Part shown: positions 6,887-15,504 of the stretch, piece after piece | How the letters are laid out: every line of letters starts with the position of its first letter | Numbering within the stretch: the stretch's first letter is position 1 | Assembly (NCBI GenBank): GCA_017650925.1 | Contig: JAGCDY010000087.1 | Span: 1 to 32,196, forward strand | DNA length: 32,196 bases | Direction of reading: 5' to 3' | DNA from: a bacterium | GTDB taxonomy: Bacteria; Auribacterota; UBA3054 | Translations under genes and position numbers: made by a program | Notes under the pieces: generated by a model | What the model saw: the letters and a program-made list of their open reading frames with translations, nothing else | Database searches by the model: none | Told to the model about the DNA's origin: nothing

Positions 6887-8340
6887 AATTTCTCCTCCAG
6901 GAGTTTTATAAAGAGCCTGACGCCGAAACCGGTGGCGCCCATGGGCTGGTAGCCGTCGGAAGCGGGACGCATGCCCGTTCCGGCGATGTCGACGTGCGCG
7001 AAGGGAACGCTAGGCGCGAATTTCTTCAAAAAGAGCGCGGCCGTGGAAGAGCCGGCCGGGCGGCCGCCGCCGTTCTTTATGTTGGCCACGTAGCTCTTAA
7101 GAAGCTTCTCGTAGCACTTGAACATCGGCATGCGCCAGAGCCTTTCGCCGCAAGTTTCGCCGGAAGCTAAAAGCGCTTCCGCCAATTTGTCGTCCTCGCA
7201 GAAGAGGCCCGCCGCGTCGTAGCCCAAGGCCGTAACGATGGCGCCCGTTAAGGTCGCGATGTCGATCACCGCTTTCGGCTTGAATTCGCCGGCCCTGATG
7301 AGACCGTCCGCCAGGATGAGGCGGCCTTCCGCGTCGGTAGAGATGATCTCGACCGTCACGCCGTTTTTGTATTCGATGACGTCGCCCGGCAAAAGTGCGT
7401 CGGGGCCCGGCATGTTGTTGGTCGCGGGGACAAGACCCACGACGTTCTTCTTAAGCTTCAAGGCGGCCGCGGCGTAGAGCGTTCCGATTACGCTGGCGCC
7501 GCCGTGCTTGTCCATACGCATGGCTTCCATGCCGGCGCTGGGCTTGATGGAGATGCCGCCGGAGTCGAAGGTCAGGCCCTTGCCGACGAAGACGACGGGC
7601 GCTTCCTTCTTGTTCTTGGCGCCGCGCCACTCGAGCTCGATGAAGCGCGCCGGCTGGCTGGACCCGCGGTTGACCGCCAGAAGGCCGGCCATTTTCCGTT
7701 TCTTGATCTCCGCCATCTCCATTATCCTAACCTGCAGCCCAAAATGCTTCAAACTCTTGGCGACCTGGGCGAGGCGCTCGGCGTTCATGACGGAGTGCGG
7801 CGCGTTGGCCAGCTCCCTGGCGAGGTAGACGCCCTCGGCAACAGCGAGCGTTTCCTTAAGAAGCTTGTTGATCTTCTTGGGATCCTCCTCCCCGACCAGG
7901 AAGCAAATCTCCTCGAAAGGAGTTCTCACTCTCGGCGTGAAGTCGCCTCTGTATTCGCAGCCGCGCAGCAGAAAACCCTCGAGGAAAGCCGGAGCGGCCT
8001 CGCACTCGCAGATAACGTCGCTTCTCCACGGCAGCACCCTGAATTTCTTAACGTCCGTCTTGGCCAGGGCATCGCCGGCTGAGACCGCGGCGCGCCTCAG
8101 ATCCTCGAGCGTCAGATCCTTGACGTTCCCGAGTCCGCAGAGGAAAAGGCGGCCCACTTCACCGTCGGTATAAACAGAGAGCGTCTCTCCGGGCTCGGCC
8201 TTGAAATCCTCCCAGACTTTCTTGGTCAGGGGGAAAGTTTTCTGCGCTTCCTTTAAAAGTTCTTTCGTTAAAAAGAGGACGGCCGCCTCTTTGGGGGCGC
8301 CCTGTTTTCCGCTTTGGCACGTGATCTTCAATTCGGACAT
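6883..8340 (-). CDS. pepA: Leucyl aminopeptidase, M17 family
   Basis: A cytosolic two-metal aminopeptidase that removes N-terminal residues from peptides; some members also bind DNA. In 485 residues the C-terminal catalytic domain shows the M17 motifs: VGKGLTFDSGG (252-262, K254 and D259), MRMDKHGGA (274-282, D277), and STDAEGRLILADGL (334-347, D336, E338, R340). The N-terminal third is the less conserved M17 N-domain. Length is normal. Start 8340 is supported by AAGGAGA eight bases upstream. It lies 16 bases after the prenyl synthase gene and overlaps the phosphatase gene, so it is an internal operon gene. A dedicated link to its neighbours is not evident. Confidence 0.96.
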   Translation of the reverse strand: MSELKITCQSGKQGAPKEAAVLFLTKELLKEAQKTFPLTKKVWEDFKAEPGETLSVYTDGEVGRLFLCGLGNVKDLTLEDLRRAAVSAGDALAKTDVKKFRVLPWRSDVICECEAAPAFLEGFLLRGCEYRGDFTPRVRTPFEEICFLVGEEDPKKINKLLKETLAVAEGVYLARELANAPHSVMNAERLAQVAKSLKHFGLQVRIMEMAEIKKRKMAGLLAVNRGSSQPARFIELEWRGAKNKKEAPVVFVGKGLTFDSGGISIKPSAGMEAMRMDKHGGASVIGTLYAAAALKLKKNVVGLVPATNNMPGPDALLPGDVIEYKNGVTVEIISTDAEGRLILADGLIRAGEFKPKAVIDIATLTGAIVTALGYDAAGLFCEDDKLAEALLASGETCGERLWRMPMFKCYEKLLKSYVANIKNGGGRPAGSSTAALFLKKFAPSVPFAHVDIAGTGMRPASDGYQPMGATGFGVRLFIKLLEEKL

Positions 8341-8356
8341 AACTTGATTCTCCTTA

Positions 8357-9421
8357 TTACGCGTTTCTATTTTTGCTCAGCTCTATGAGAGCCGAAAGAT
8401 ATTCTCTGCCTGACTTGACCTTCGCTCCGAGAAGGGCTCTTTCAGCCCGCTTTCCCAAAGCTTCGGCCAGACCGTTGATCTCGGAACGAATTCCCTTCTT
8501 CTCCAAAAGCTCCCTGACATAGGCGACTTCCTTTTCGCCGACCGTTTGGGAGCCGAAGATCTTTTTCAGCTCCGCCAATTCCTTTTTGCTAGCAGATGAA
8601 AAGAGTCTCTGCGTGAAGAGCGTTTTCTTATTCTCCCTGATGTCGGATCCCACGGGTTTGCCTAACTTCGCTTCGTTCCCGAAGAGGCCGAGCTCGTCGT
8701 CCCTGATCTGGAAGAGCACCCCCAGGGCGAGGGCGTACTTAGCGAGCTTTTTCTCAAGGTCGGCTTTGCCACCTCCCAGCATGACGCCGGAAAGGAGCGG
8801 CAGCGTAAAGGTGTAGCCCGCCGTCTTGCCTTCATAGAGCGCCATGATCCTTTTTTCTTCCGGCATCTTTTCGCAGAGGGAAAGATAGGCGTCCTCCATC
8901 TCCGCGGCGCCGACATGGGCGAATTCCTTTCCCCAGAAAGAGGCGACCTGCCTTAAAGTCGCGTCGTTGCTCTTCGTTTCAAGCAGAAGCGTGAAGGTCA
9001 GCATCAGCGCGATGTCGCCGAGACAAATGGCCAGCGACTCGCCTAACTTTTCCGTGCCCTTGAGACCGAGCTTGGCTGTGTCTATCGCGAAGGCGCGGTG
9101 CGCCGAGGGCTTCCCCCGGCGGAAGGCGTCGCCGTCTATTATGTCGTCGTGCATCAATATGCCGGACTGGAAAAGCTCGATGGCCGCGGCCGCGGGATAG
9201 AGCCCCTTTATGTCAGCGCCCGCCGCCTCCGCGCCGAGAAGCACGAGGTTTCCCCTCAGGCACTTCCCGCCTTTGGTGTACTCAATGAGCCTATTTGGAA
9301 GGTCGCCGAGGAAAGGCACTTTTAAAAGCGCTTTCGTCTCCTTTTTGAGAAGGAACTTTTCCAGCGTTGCTATTATCTTTTCCTTGCGTTTAGCAAAGAG
9401 CGTTTTCAAATCATTTTTCAT
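8357..9421 (-). CDS. Polyprenyl (trans-isoprenyl) diphosphate synthase
   Basis: Condenses isopentenyl diphosphate onto an allylic primer to make a farnesyl, geranylgeranyl or longer diphosphate. In 354 residues: GGKCLRG (51-57), the first aspartate-rich motif DDIID (92-96) preceded by LMH, KT (199-200), and a second aspartate motif QIRDDELGLFG (238-248) followed by GKPVGSDIRENKKTL (254-268). The second motif is DDELG rather than the common DDxxD, a variant also found in actinobacterial and archaeal-like synthases. Chain length cannot be read with certainty. The ATG at 9421 lies inside the end of mrdA (11-base overlap) with no separate ribosome-binding site. Its position next to cell-wall genes would suit a role in making lipid carriers or quinone tails, but that is inference. 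Confidence 0.92.
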   Translation of the reverse strand: MKNDLKTLFAKRKEKIIATLEKFLLKKETKALLKVPFLGDLPNRLIEYTKGGKCLRGNLVLLGAEAAGADIKGLYPAAAAIELFQSGILMHDDIIDGDAFRRGKPSAHRAFAIDTAKLGLKGTEKLGESLAICLGDIALMLTFTLLLETKSNDATLRQVASFWGKEFAHVGAAEMEDAYLSLCEKMPEEKRIMALYEGKTAGYTFTLPLLSGVMLGGGKADLEKKLAKYALALGVLFQIRDDELGLFGNEAKLGKPVGSDIRENKKTLFTQRLFSSASKKELAELKKIFGSQTVGEKEVAYVRELLEKKGIRSEINGLAEALGKRAERALLGAKVKSGREYLSALIELSKNRNA

Positions 9422-11210
9422 TTTTAGCCGTTTTGTTTTTCCTGATCTTGACGTATGTCTTGTAAATGTCGCCGGCGATCGGCGCGGCGTCCGTGCCGCC
9501 GCTCGTCGCGTTCTCGACGACTATAGCCATCGCCACTTCCGGATCGTCGTAGGGCGCGTAGGAGGCGAACCAGGCGAAGGTCTTTTTGCCGAGCATGGCG
9601 GAGCCCGTCTTGCCGCAGATCGTGATGCCGGGGACTTTCGCTCTTCGGCCCGAGCCGTTGGGCTTGTTGACGACGGCGTACATGCCTTCCCTCACCGCTT
9701 TCAGAGCCTCAGGCTTGAATTCGGAGTGCCTCACTTCCGGGCGCTCGCCGTTGTAGACCGTCTCGATCCCGCCCTGCCTAAAAGATTTTATGAGCGTCAG
9801 AGGCATGACCGTGCCGCCCGTCGCCAGAGCCGCCGCCATCCTCGCGATCTGCACCGGCGTAACCAGAATGAAGCCGTGGCCGATGGAAAGGTTGACGGTG
9901 TCGCCGGGATACCAGGACTCGCCCTGGATGTTCTTTTTCCAGACAGGCGTCGGGATCTGGCCGTAGGCTTCCGAGGGCAGCTCGACGCCCGTGCGGTCGC
10001 CCAGTCCCAGCGCGCGGGCGTATTTCGCGAGATTGTCCGCGCCGATCTGGTTGGCGTAATGGCAGAAGAAAGTGTTGCAGGAAACTCTAAGAGCGTCCTC
10101 CAAGGTTATATCGCCGTAGACGGCCTTGTGATAGTTCCTGATCGTATGGTTGCCGACCTGCACCTCGCCGGTGTCGTGATAGACCGTTCTGGAAGTGAAG
10201 ACGCCCGTTTCCAGGCCCGCCAGGGACGTGACGAGCTTGAAGACCGAACCAAGAGGATAGAGGCCCTGTGTCGCGCGGTTCAGAAGAGGATGGTCGGGAT
10301 TGTCCCTCAAAAGGGCGTAATTAGTCTGGCTTATTCCCCCAATGAAGAGGTTCGGGTCGTAGGAAGGCGAACTGACCATGGCCAGTATCTCGCCCGTTTT
10401 GACGTCGACGACGACCGCCGCGCCGACCTTGCCTTTCATAGCGTCGCTGGCGGCCTTCTGGAGCCTGACGTCCAGCGTCGTCACGATGTCTTTGCCGGGA
10501 ATGGCGTCCTCCTGGAGAAGGACTCCGGTGTAGCGCCCGACGCGGTCGACTTCCACCATCCTTCTGCCGTTGCGGCCGTGCAGAATATCGTCGCAATAGT
10601 ATTCCATTCCCTCGCGGCCGACGATGTCGTTGATGTGGAAAGGCTCAACCGATCCCCTGAGACGCTTGTCGTTGGAGCGAATGAGGCCGGTGTAGCCAGT
10701 CACGTGCCCGAAGACGGAGCCGTAGGGATAGCGCCTGGCCGCCTCGTAGTCCAGTATCAATCCCGGGATCTCGTCGCTCCTTTCGGCCACGCGGGTGAAA
10801 AGTTCTTCCGAAACGTTCCTGGCCAGGGTCGCCGTGCCGTCCGGCAGGCGCTTCTTGGGCCTTAAGTTCTCGCTCAGTTCTCCCGGCATGCAGCGCAGAA
10901 GGTACGCCAGCCTCGTCACAGCATTGCTCTGGGCCCTTTTCGAATAGACAGAGGCCTGATACGCCACGTTCCTTTCAGGGCTGTTGTAGGCGATGATCTG
11001 GCCGTTGCGGTCCAAGATCTCGCCCCTGGCGGCGTCCACCCAGACTTTCCTGGTCGACTGGTTCGTGACGCGCCGGCGGTAGTTCTCGCCGTGCAGAAGC
11101 TGCAGATAAGCCAGCCTCAGGGCAAGGACTATGAAGGCCGCGAGAATTATGCGCGCCAAGATCTCAAGCCTGAAAAACGAGAGCAGCCGACTTTTGGGAA
11201 GCTTTACCAA
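9411..11210 (-). CDS. mrdA: Penicillin-binding protein 2 (elongasome transpeptidase)
   Basis: A class B PBP that cross-links peptidoglycan during lateral growth with RodA and MreBCD. In 599 residues: a cytoplasmic basic N-terminus, one membrane helix (about 20-38), the pedestal/dimerisation region with RGEILDRNG (62-70), and the transpeptidase domain with SVFK (S322 nucleophile, K325), SCN (377-379) and KTGS (534-537). Length is typical. The start codon is TTG at 11210, overlapping the mreD stop; GGAGG seven bases upstream supports it. The order mreC-mreD-mrdA is the classical mre arrangement, but rodA does not follow and mreB does not precede. Confidence 0.95.
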   Translation of the reverse strand: MVKLPKSRLLSFFRLEILARIILAAFIVLALRLAYLQLLHGENYRRRVTNQSTRKVWVDAARGEILDRNGQIIAYNSPERNVAYQASVYSKRAQSNAVTRLAYLLRCMPGELSENLRPKKRLPDGTATLARNVSEELFTRVAERSDEIPGLILDYEAARRYPYGSVFGHVTGYTGLIRSNDKRLRGSVEPFHINDIVGREGMEYYCDDILHGRNGRRMVEVDRVGRYTGVLLQEDAIPGKDIVTTLDVRLQKAASDAMKGKVGAAVVVDVKTGEILAMVSSPSYDPNLFIGGISQTNYALLRDNPDHPLLNRATQGLYPLGSVFKLVTSLAGLETGVFTSRTVYHDTGEVQVGNHTIRNYHKAVYGDITLEDALRVSCNTFFCHYANQIGADNLAKYARALGLGDRTGVELPSEAYGQIPTPVWKKNIQGESWYPGDTVNLSIGHGFILVTPVQIARMAAALATGGTVMPLTLIKSFRQGGIETVYNGERPEVRHSEFKPEALKAVREGMYAVVNKPNGSGRRAKVPGITICGKTGSAMLGKKTFAWFASYAPYDDPEVAMAIVVENATSGGTDAAPIAGDIYKTYVKIRKNKTAKNEK

Positions 11211-11677
11211 ACCTTGCCCTCCAATTCAGCCTTGAACCTGGCGACGCGGAAAGTGAAGACCGTAAAGAGCCCCGCGCTGACAACTGAGCTTGCCAAAGGC
11301 GGGAAGCACAGGGGCATCAATATGAGGTCGGTCGTAAACGACGCGAAGATATAGCCGCAGATCTGCCACATGAAGGAAAAGACCACGCCCGCCGCGAAGA
11401 CCATTCCCTGCCTGGTGCGCCAGCTCTCAAAAAAGGTCACGCGCCAGAGCCACTGGGCCATAATTAAACCGGTCAACAGAACGAGCAGCGGCTGGGGGAA
11501 GACAGCGGAGACCAGAAGACCGGTCAGAACGGTCCAGAGGATCATCTCCCTCACGCTCTTCGTGATCGACCAGAGCAGCAGAAGCGGCGTCAGAAAATCG
11601 AAGAATAGCCCGCCGAAGATCCTGGCGAAGCTGATCTGCAGAAAGAGAACCAGAAGCACGAGAAGAAGGTCTCTCAT
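11204..11677 (-). CDS. mreD: Rod shape-determining protein MreD
   Basis: A 157-residue polytopic inner-membrane protein with about five hydrophobic helices and few charged residues between them, the usual size and texture for MreD. MreD sequences diverge strongly, so the call leans on context: it lies exactly between mreC and mrdA. Its start overlaps the mreC stop as ATGA, with GAGGAG upstream, and its stop overlaps the mrdA start. It is expected to join MreC in linking the cytoskeleton to PBP2. Confidence 0.85.
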   Translation of the reverse strand: MRDLLLVLLVLFLQISFARIFGGLFFDFLTPLLLLWSITKSVREMILWTVLTGLLVSAVFPQPLLVLLTGLIMAQWLWRVTFFESWRTRQGMVFAAGVVFSFMWQICGYIFASFTTDLILMPLCFPPLASSVVSAGLFTVFTFRVARFKAELEGKVW

Positions 11678-12507
11678 TTCTCCTCTTCCGGTTCGGGTGA
11701 CAGGGAAAGATTAGGCGGCGCGTGCTTGATGACCGTCACGGTCTCCATGGAACGCATGTCAGCCGCCAGCTGCACTTCCGCGCGCTGGTAGAAATTGCGT
11801 TCGTCTCTCTCGACTCTGATCACTGATCCTATGTGGTAGCCGGCCGGGAAAACGCTGCCCGTGCCGGAAGTGTAGACTTCGTCGCCGATATTAATTTTGG
11901 CGTCCAGCGGCAGGAAATTGATCCTGGCCAAACCTTCGCCGCGACCTTCAAGAATACCGGCCGCTTCCGAAGGCCGCAAAAGCACGCCGACTTTAAAGGT
12001 GGGGTCGTTGATCAGAAGGACTTTGGAATTCAGGAAACCGGCTTCCACTATCTTGCCGATCAGCACGCCGCCCCTGACGACCGGCATGCTCGGCAAGAGC
12101 CCGTCGCGGCGCCCTCTGGAAATGATTATCGTCTTGCTCCAGCTGAACTCGTCGCGGAAGACGACGGGCGCCGGCAAAAGCTCGAAATCGTAATCGCGCT
12201 GAAGGTTCAGCATCTGCTCGAGCTCGTGCACTCTGGCCTGAAGGTCCCTGGTCTGGTCGTACTTTCTCTGCAGCGCTTCCAACTGCAGCTTCAGCGCGTT
12301 GTTCTCCCTCAGGACCGCGCTCCTAAATTGGTAGAGGTTCCAGAAGTAATTCAGCTTCTGCCCGGGATAGTTGACGATCCTGACGAAAAATCCGGAAACG
12401 TCCAGCGTCAGACTGCGGGAAAAACTTCCAAGCCAGCCGACCCTGGCGCAGAAAATAATCACCAGGGCGGCGATGAAAAGTATCAGGATGTTCCTTTTTC
12501 TAAACAT
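11674..12507 (-). CDS. mreC: Rod shape-determining protein MreC
   Basis: A 277-residue bitopic membrane protein: a membrane helix (about 7-22), a periplasmic coiled coil (about 60-102), then the paired beta-barrel domain with GRRDGLLPSMPVV (132-144), INDPTFKVGVLL (166-177) and GDEVYTSG (208-215) followed by FPAGYHIG (220-227), all typical of MreC. It forms the periplasmic scaffold that activates PBP2. The ATG lies eight bases inside the end of the upstream CotH gene and AAGGAGG is upstream, so translation of mreC is likely coupled to that secreted protein. mreB, the normal gene upstream of mreC, is absent here. Confidence 0.94.
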   Translation of the reverse strand: MFRKRNILILFIAALVIIFCARVGWLGSFSRSLTLDVSGFFVRIVNYPGQKLNYFWNLYQFRSAVLRENNALKLQLEALQRKYDQTRDLQARVHELEQMLNLQRDYDFELLPAPVVFRDEFSWSKTIIISRGRRDGLLPSMPVVRGGVLIGKIVEAGFLNSKVLLINDPTFKVGVLLRPSEAAGILEGRGEGLARINFLPLDAKINIGDEVYTSGTGSVFPAGYHIGSVIRVERDERNFYQRAEVQLAADMRSMETVTVIKHAPPNLSLSPEPEEEK

Positions 12508-15502
12508 TCAAAATCCTCCTTTTTCCCAGAAGGAAAAGTAAGATCAAAATTCCAATCGCCGGTTCGGGCGCTTCCTCAACCGTAAAGTCCGCTTCGCCCC
12601 GCATGGGGAGATCTATTTCGCCCCTGGCGTAGCAGCAGCGGAAGGTCATAGAATTGGTCAATACTATCGGAACGTCCGCGTAAATTTTCGCCGTCTGGGA
12701 ATCCCAGGGATCGCTGCCGTCCAGGGTGTAGACGATCTTTTTCGCGCCGGTGAGCGTTAATTCCGTTCCGCAGTCCACCGTTCCTCCGCAGACGGAAAGG
12801 ATGGGCGGATCGATCTCAGGGAACCAGCCCGCGGCGCGGAACTGCTCGAGGTTCAAAGCGTGGCGGTGGGGCAGGAATTTGTCCCTCAGATAGTCGATGT
12901 TGGGCTGCCAGTCGCGGTCTCTCCTCAAGGGAAGCCTGTCACCGTAAGGCGCCCTGATGTCGCCCCAGCGCGCCGATTCGCAGACTATGGCGTCGTAAAT
13001 AGAGTCCGCCCGCCGCATGAAGAGTGATTGCAGTTTTTCCGGAACGACGGCTCCGCCGTTGAAGTAGCGCTTGCAGACTCTGTCGATGAAAAGCTCACGG
13101 TAAGGGGCGCACTTCATCAGCTCCTGGTGGAGGAAGGTATAGTTGAAATGCTTGAACTCCTCGCCAACTGTCGTCTTCAAGGTCAGGTTCGTGTTGTAAT
13201 AGGCGCGCACCAAAGAATGCTCGTTGTCGTGACAAATGAACTTGAAACCTTTAGGATCGACTTTGTTGTAAAGGGCGTAGAAGTTGTTCACCCTGTGCCC
13301 GGTGACCGCCACGGGACAGTCCATGTTGCAGACGATGTTGTTCAAAATGGCGTTGTCAGCCACGTTGGTGGGATCCAACAGTCCCGTTTCAACGGCGTTT
13401 TTGTAGCTCGCGCTGTCGAAACCGTTGGTGGTCATTTTATAGAGCCGTCGGAAAGCCTTGGTGTCTCCGTTGACCGCCGAGATGACGAAATTGTCGACCT
13501 TGACGACATCGTAATCTTCTTTGTCCCCGCCAAGGTAAGAGGCGGCAAAGTGTTCCTCCGGCCTTTCCTCGGTCTGGTAAAGGCCCCAGTAGTGGCCGTT
13601 CAGAAGCAGATGATAGCTGCGGCTCCTGGTGGCGTGTAATCCCAATGACAAAGCCAGGTCCCTGACGAAGGCGTCCCGGCAGTATATGGCCTGGTAGGCG
13701 TCGTTCTCAAAATTCCAGGAATAATTCTGGGCGCACCTCAGGTCGACTCTTCGGAAACTGTCCGCGCCTTCGTCCTCAAAAAGAGGGAATTTAAGTTTGC
13801 CGTCGTATTCATCCCTGAAAAAGAGCCTAAATCCGTGCTTGGGATTCTTGGCTGCCCTGCTGGCGGCGCCCCTGATCCTCAATCCGCAGTTAATAGAGAA
13901 GCCTTCCTTTCCGTCATGATTCAAGAGCTCTATGTGAGCGGGGCGTTCCCAAAGTTCGCCGTCAGATCTCGCGTTGACATAGATGCCGGTGCTGGCGCTG
14001 AAAAGATTCCCGGGGCTCGTAATAACGGAAATAAAGGGCAGCTGCTTCATGCCGGGTCTCATCGCGTCCTTGTAAGTATCGCTTTGGGTTATCCTAGTAT
14101 CCATCCCGTAATCCATTCTCTGATTGTTTACGGAATTGGTGGGCCATAGATCGCCCGGAGGAACGCCGTCGGGAGCATTGATAACATCGTCCAAAAACAC
14201 GTAGGTGCCGACAAATTCCACCGCGCCGCCCGCGTTGTCTTTGAAGGCCTTGGCCCTTACGATGGTGGTCTTGTCGATCATAAAACGGCCTCTGTAAACG
14301 GTACCGTGGTTTTCAGACGGGACTGTTCCGTCCAGCGTGTATCTTATTTTCGCGTCCGAAAGATCGCACAAAAGCCTAAGTTCAAAGGGCTCCTCGTAAA
14401 AACCCGGCTCCTCGCTTGGAGCTACTTTGCCAATGACCTCATCGAAACTGTCTCTGTTCGGAAATCCCGGGGAAGCGGGCTGCATGTAGCGCAGCGTTTC
14501 GTTGGTGAAGGATACGGGCGCTCCGCCCGTCAGCTTCGGGCTTATCAGAAATTCCTCGTCGTTCTTGTCGGCAATGGTGCCAACTATGGCCAGAACATTC
14601 GTTCCCGTATGCAGGAGCGTGCGGTATTTCGTGACGTCGAAGTCAGTCCAAACGACGGCGGCCTTTTTCTCGCGGTTGGAAACCGCGTAGGCTTCCGCTC
14701 CGGAACCGGACATCCTCTCTTCCCTGGTTACGGGAACGCCGTTCAGGTACGCCTCGAAGGAATCGCAGTAAAGCAGGCTCATTGACAGGGTGTAAAAGGC
14801 GGGCGCGTCAGCAAGGACAAAAGGATAGCGAATGAAGGCCGCGCGCCTTTTTTTATACATCGCTTCCTTTATGTTCACCTTGAAATGCTTGCTGAAATCG
14901 TACTCGCCGCCCTTGTTGCATTCGAAGCCCACGCCTCCGTTGCCCTTGAGGAAAGTGGAGTCGTCGTAACCCGGAAGATACCAGACATTATCCAGCGCCC
15001 CATTGCCGGGGACGCAGACCCTGCAAGGATTTTTTTCTTTCAGCAGCGCGACATCCTGCGTTCCCGCCTCCCCGCACCAGCCAAAGGAAACGTCGGGGTA
15101 TTGCGGCGGAAAAGTCGGGTAAAATTCCGAAACGACCTTGCCGCCCGGCTTAGCGAGACCAAGATACTCCCCTTCCGCGGAAAGCTTGAAACCGGTGTGC
15201 AGTTCTTTGCCGGGAACACTCTGGGCGACGTCGGAGGCGAAGACCAGAAGATAGCCGCGGGCCGTCAGGTTGGTGGCCGGGAAGGTCCATTTGAAAGGCT
15301 TCTTGGCGCTGTCGCTGAGGCCGTAGCCCTCGAGGTCGATATCCTCGTCGCTGTCGTTGTAGATCTCGATCCAGTCGGAGCACTCGCCGAAACAATCCTT
15401 CAGCCCCGACTTGTTGGAGGCCAGGAACTCGTTGATGCGCAAAGCTTCCGCCGCGCAGGCGGAAAGAAGCGCGATAAAAATTATGACAAGGGACCGGGCC
15501 AA
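12500..15502 (-). CDS. Secreted CotH-kinase-like protein with lamin-tail-like domain and PEP-CTERM-like tail (1000 aa)
   Basis: Layout: Sec signal peptide (about 1-20); lamin-tail-like domain beginning LRINEFLASN (21-130); a jelly-roll-like insert (170-330); a chitobiase C-terminal/Fn3-like module with RYTLDG (387-392); a CotH kinase-like domain (about 490-830) with LRIRGAASR (541-549), LLLNGHYWGLYQ (632-643) and ICHDNEH (756-762); a second YTLDGSDPW module (925-933); and a C-terminal APEPA motif (978-982), hydrophobic stretch and basic KRR. CotH of Bacillus is a protein kinase of spore-coat proteins; activity here is unproven. The tail predicts processing by an exosortase, none of which is seen. 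The start is TTG at 15502, two bases after the stop of the paralogous gene, and the stop overlaps mreC. Paralogue of the upstream 1168-residue protein. Domain naming is firm, function is not. Confidence 0.85.
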   Translation of the reverse strand: MARSLVIIFIALLSACAAEALRINEFLASNKSGLKDCFGECSDWIEIYNDSDEDIDLEGYGLSDSAKKPFKWTFPATNLTARGYLLVFASDVAQSVPGKELHTGFKLSAEGEYLGLAKPGGKVVSEFYPTFPPQYPDVSFGWCGEAGTQDVALLKEKNPCRVCVPGNGALDNVWYLPGYDDSTFLKGNGGVGFECNKGGEYDFSKHFKVNIKEAMYKKRRAAFIRYPFVLADAPAFYTLSMSLLYCDSFEAYLNGVPVTREERMSGSGAEAYAVSNREKKAAVVWTDFDVTKYRTLLHTGTNVLAIVGTIADKNDEEFLISPKLTGGAPVSFTNETLRYMQPASPGFPNRDSFDEVIGKVAPSEEPGFYEEPFELRLLCDLSDAKIRYTLDGTVPSENHGTVYRGRFMIDKTTIVRAKAFKDNAGGAVEFVGTYVFLDDVINAPDGVPPGDLWPTNSVNNQRMDYGMDTRITQSDTYKDAMRPGMKQLPFISVITSPGNLFSASTGIYVNARSDGELWERPAHIELLNHDGKEGFSINCGLRIRGAASRAAKNPKHGFRLFFRDEYDGKLKFPLFEDEGADSFRRVDLRCAQNYSWNFENDAYQAIYCRDAFVRDLALSLGLHATRSRSYHLLLNGHYWGLYQTEERPEEHFAASYLGGDKEDYDVVKVDNFVISAVNGDTKAFRRLYKMTTNGFDSASYKNAVETGLLDPTNVADNAILNNIVCNMDCPVAVTGHRVNNFYALYNKVDPKGFKFICHDNEHSLVRAYYNTNLTLKTTVGEEFKHFNYTFLHQELMKCAPYRELFIDRVCKRYFNGGAVVPEKLQSLFMRRADSIYDAIVCESARWGDIRAPYGDRLPLRRDRDWQPNIDYLRDKFLPHRHALNLEQFRAAGWFPEIDPPILSVCGGTVDCGTELTLTGAKKIVYTLDGSDPWDSQTAKIYADVPIVLTNSMTFRCCYARGEIDLPMRGEADFTVEEAPEPAIGILILLFLLGKRRILNV

Positions 15503-15504
15503 GC

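Noticed and set aside
9210-10865. A 551-codon plus-strand open frame opposite the prenyl synthase and mrdA.
   Set aside because: The minus-strand genes have all catalytic motifs; this frame shows no domain and is a product of high GC at third positions.
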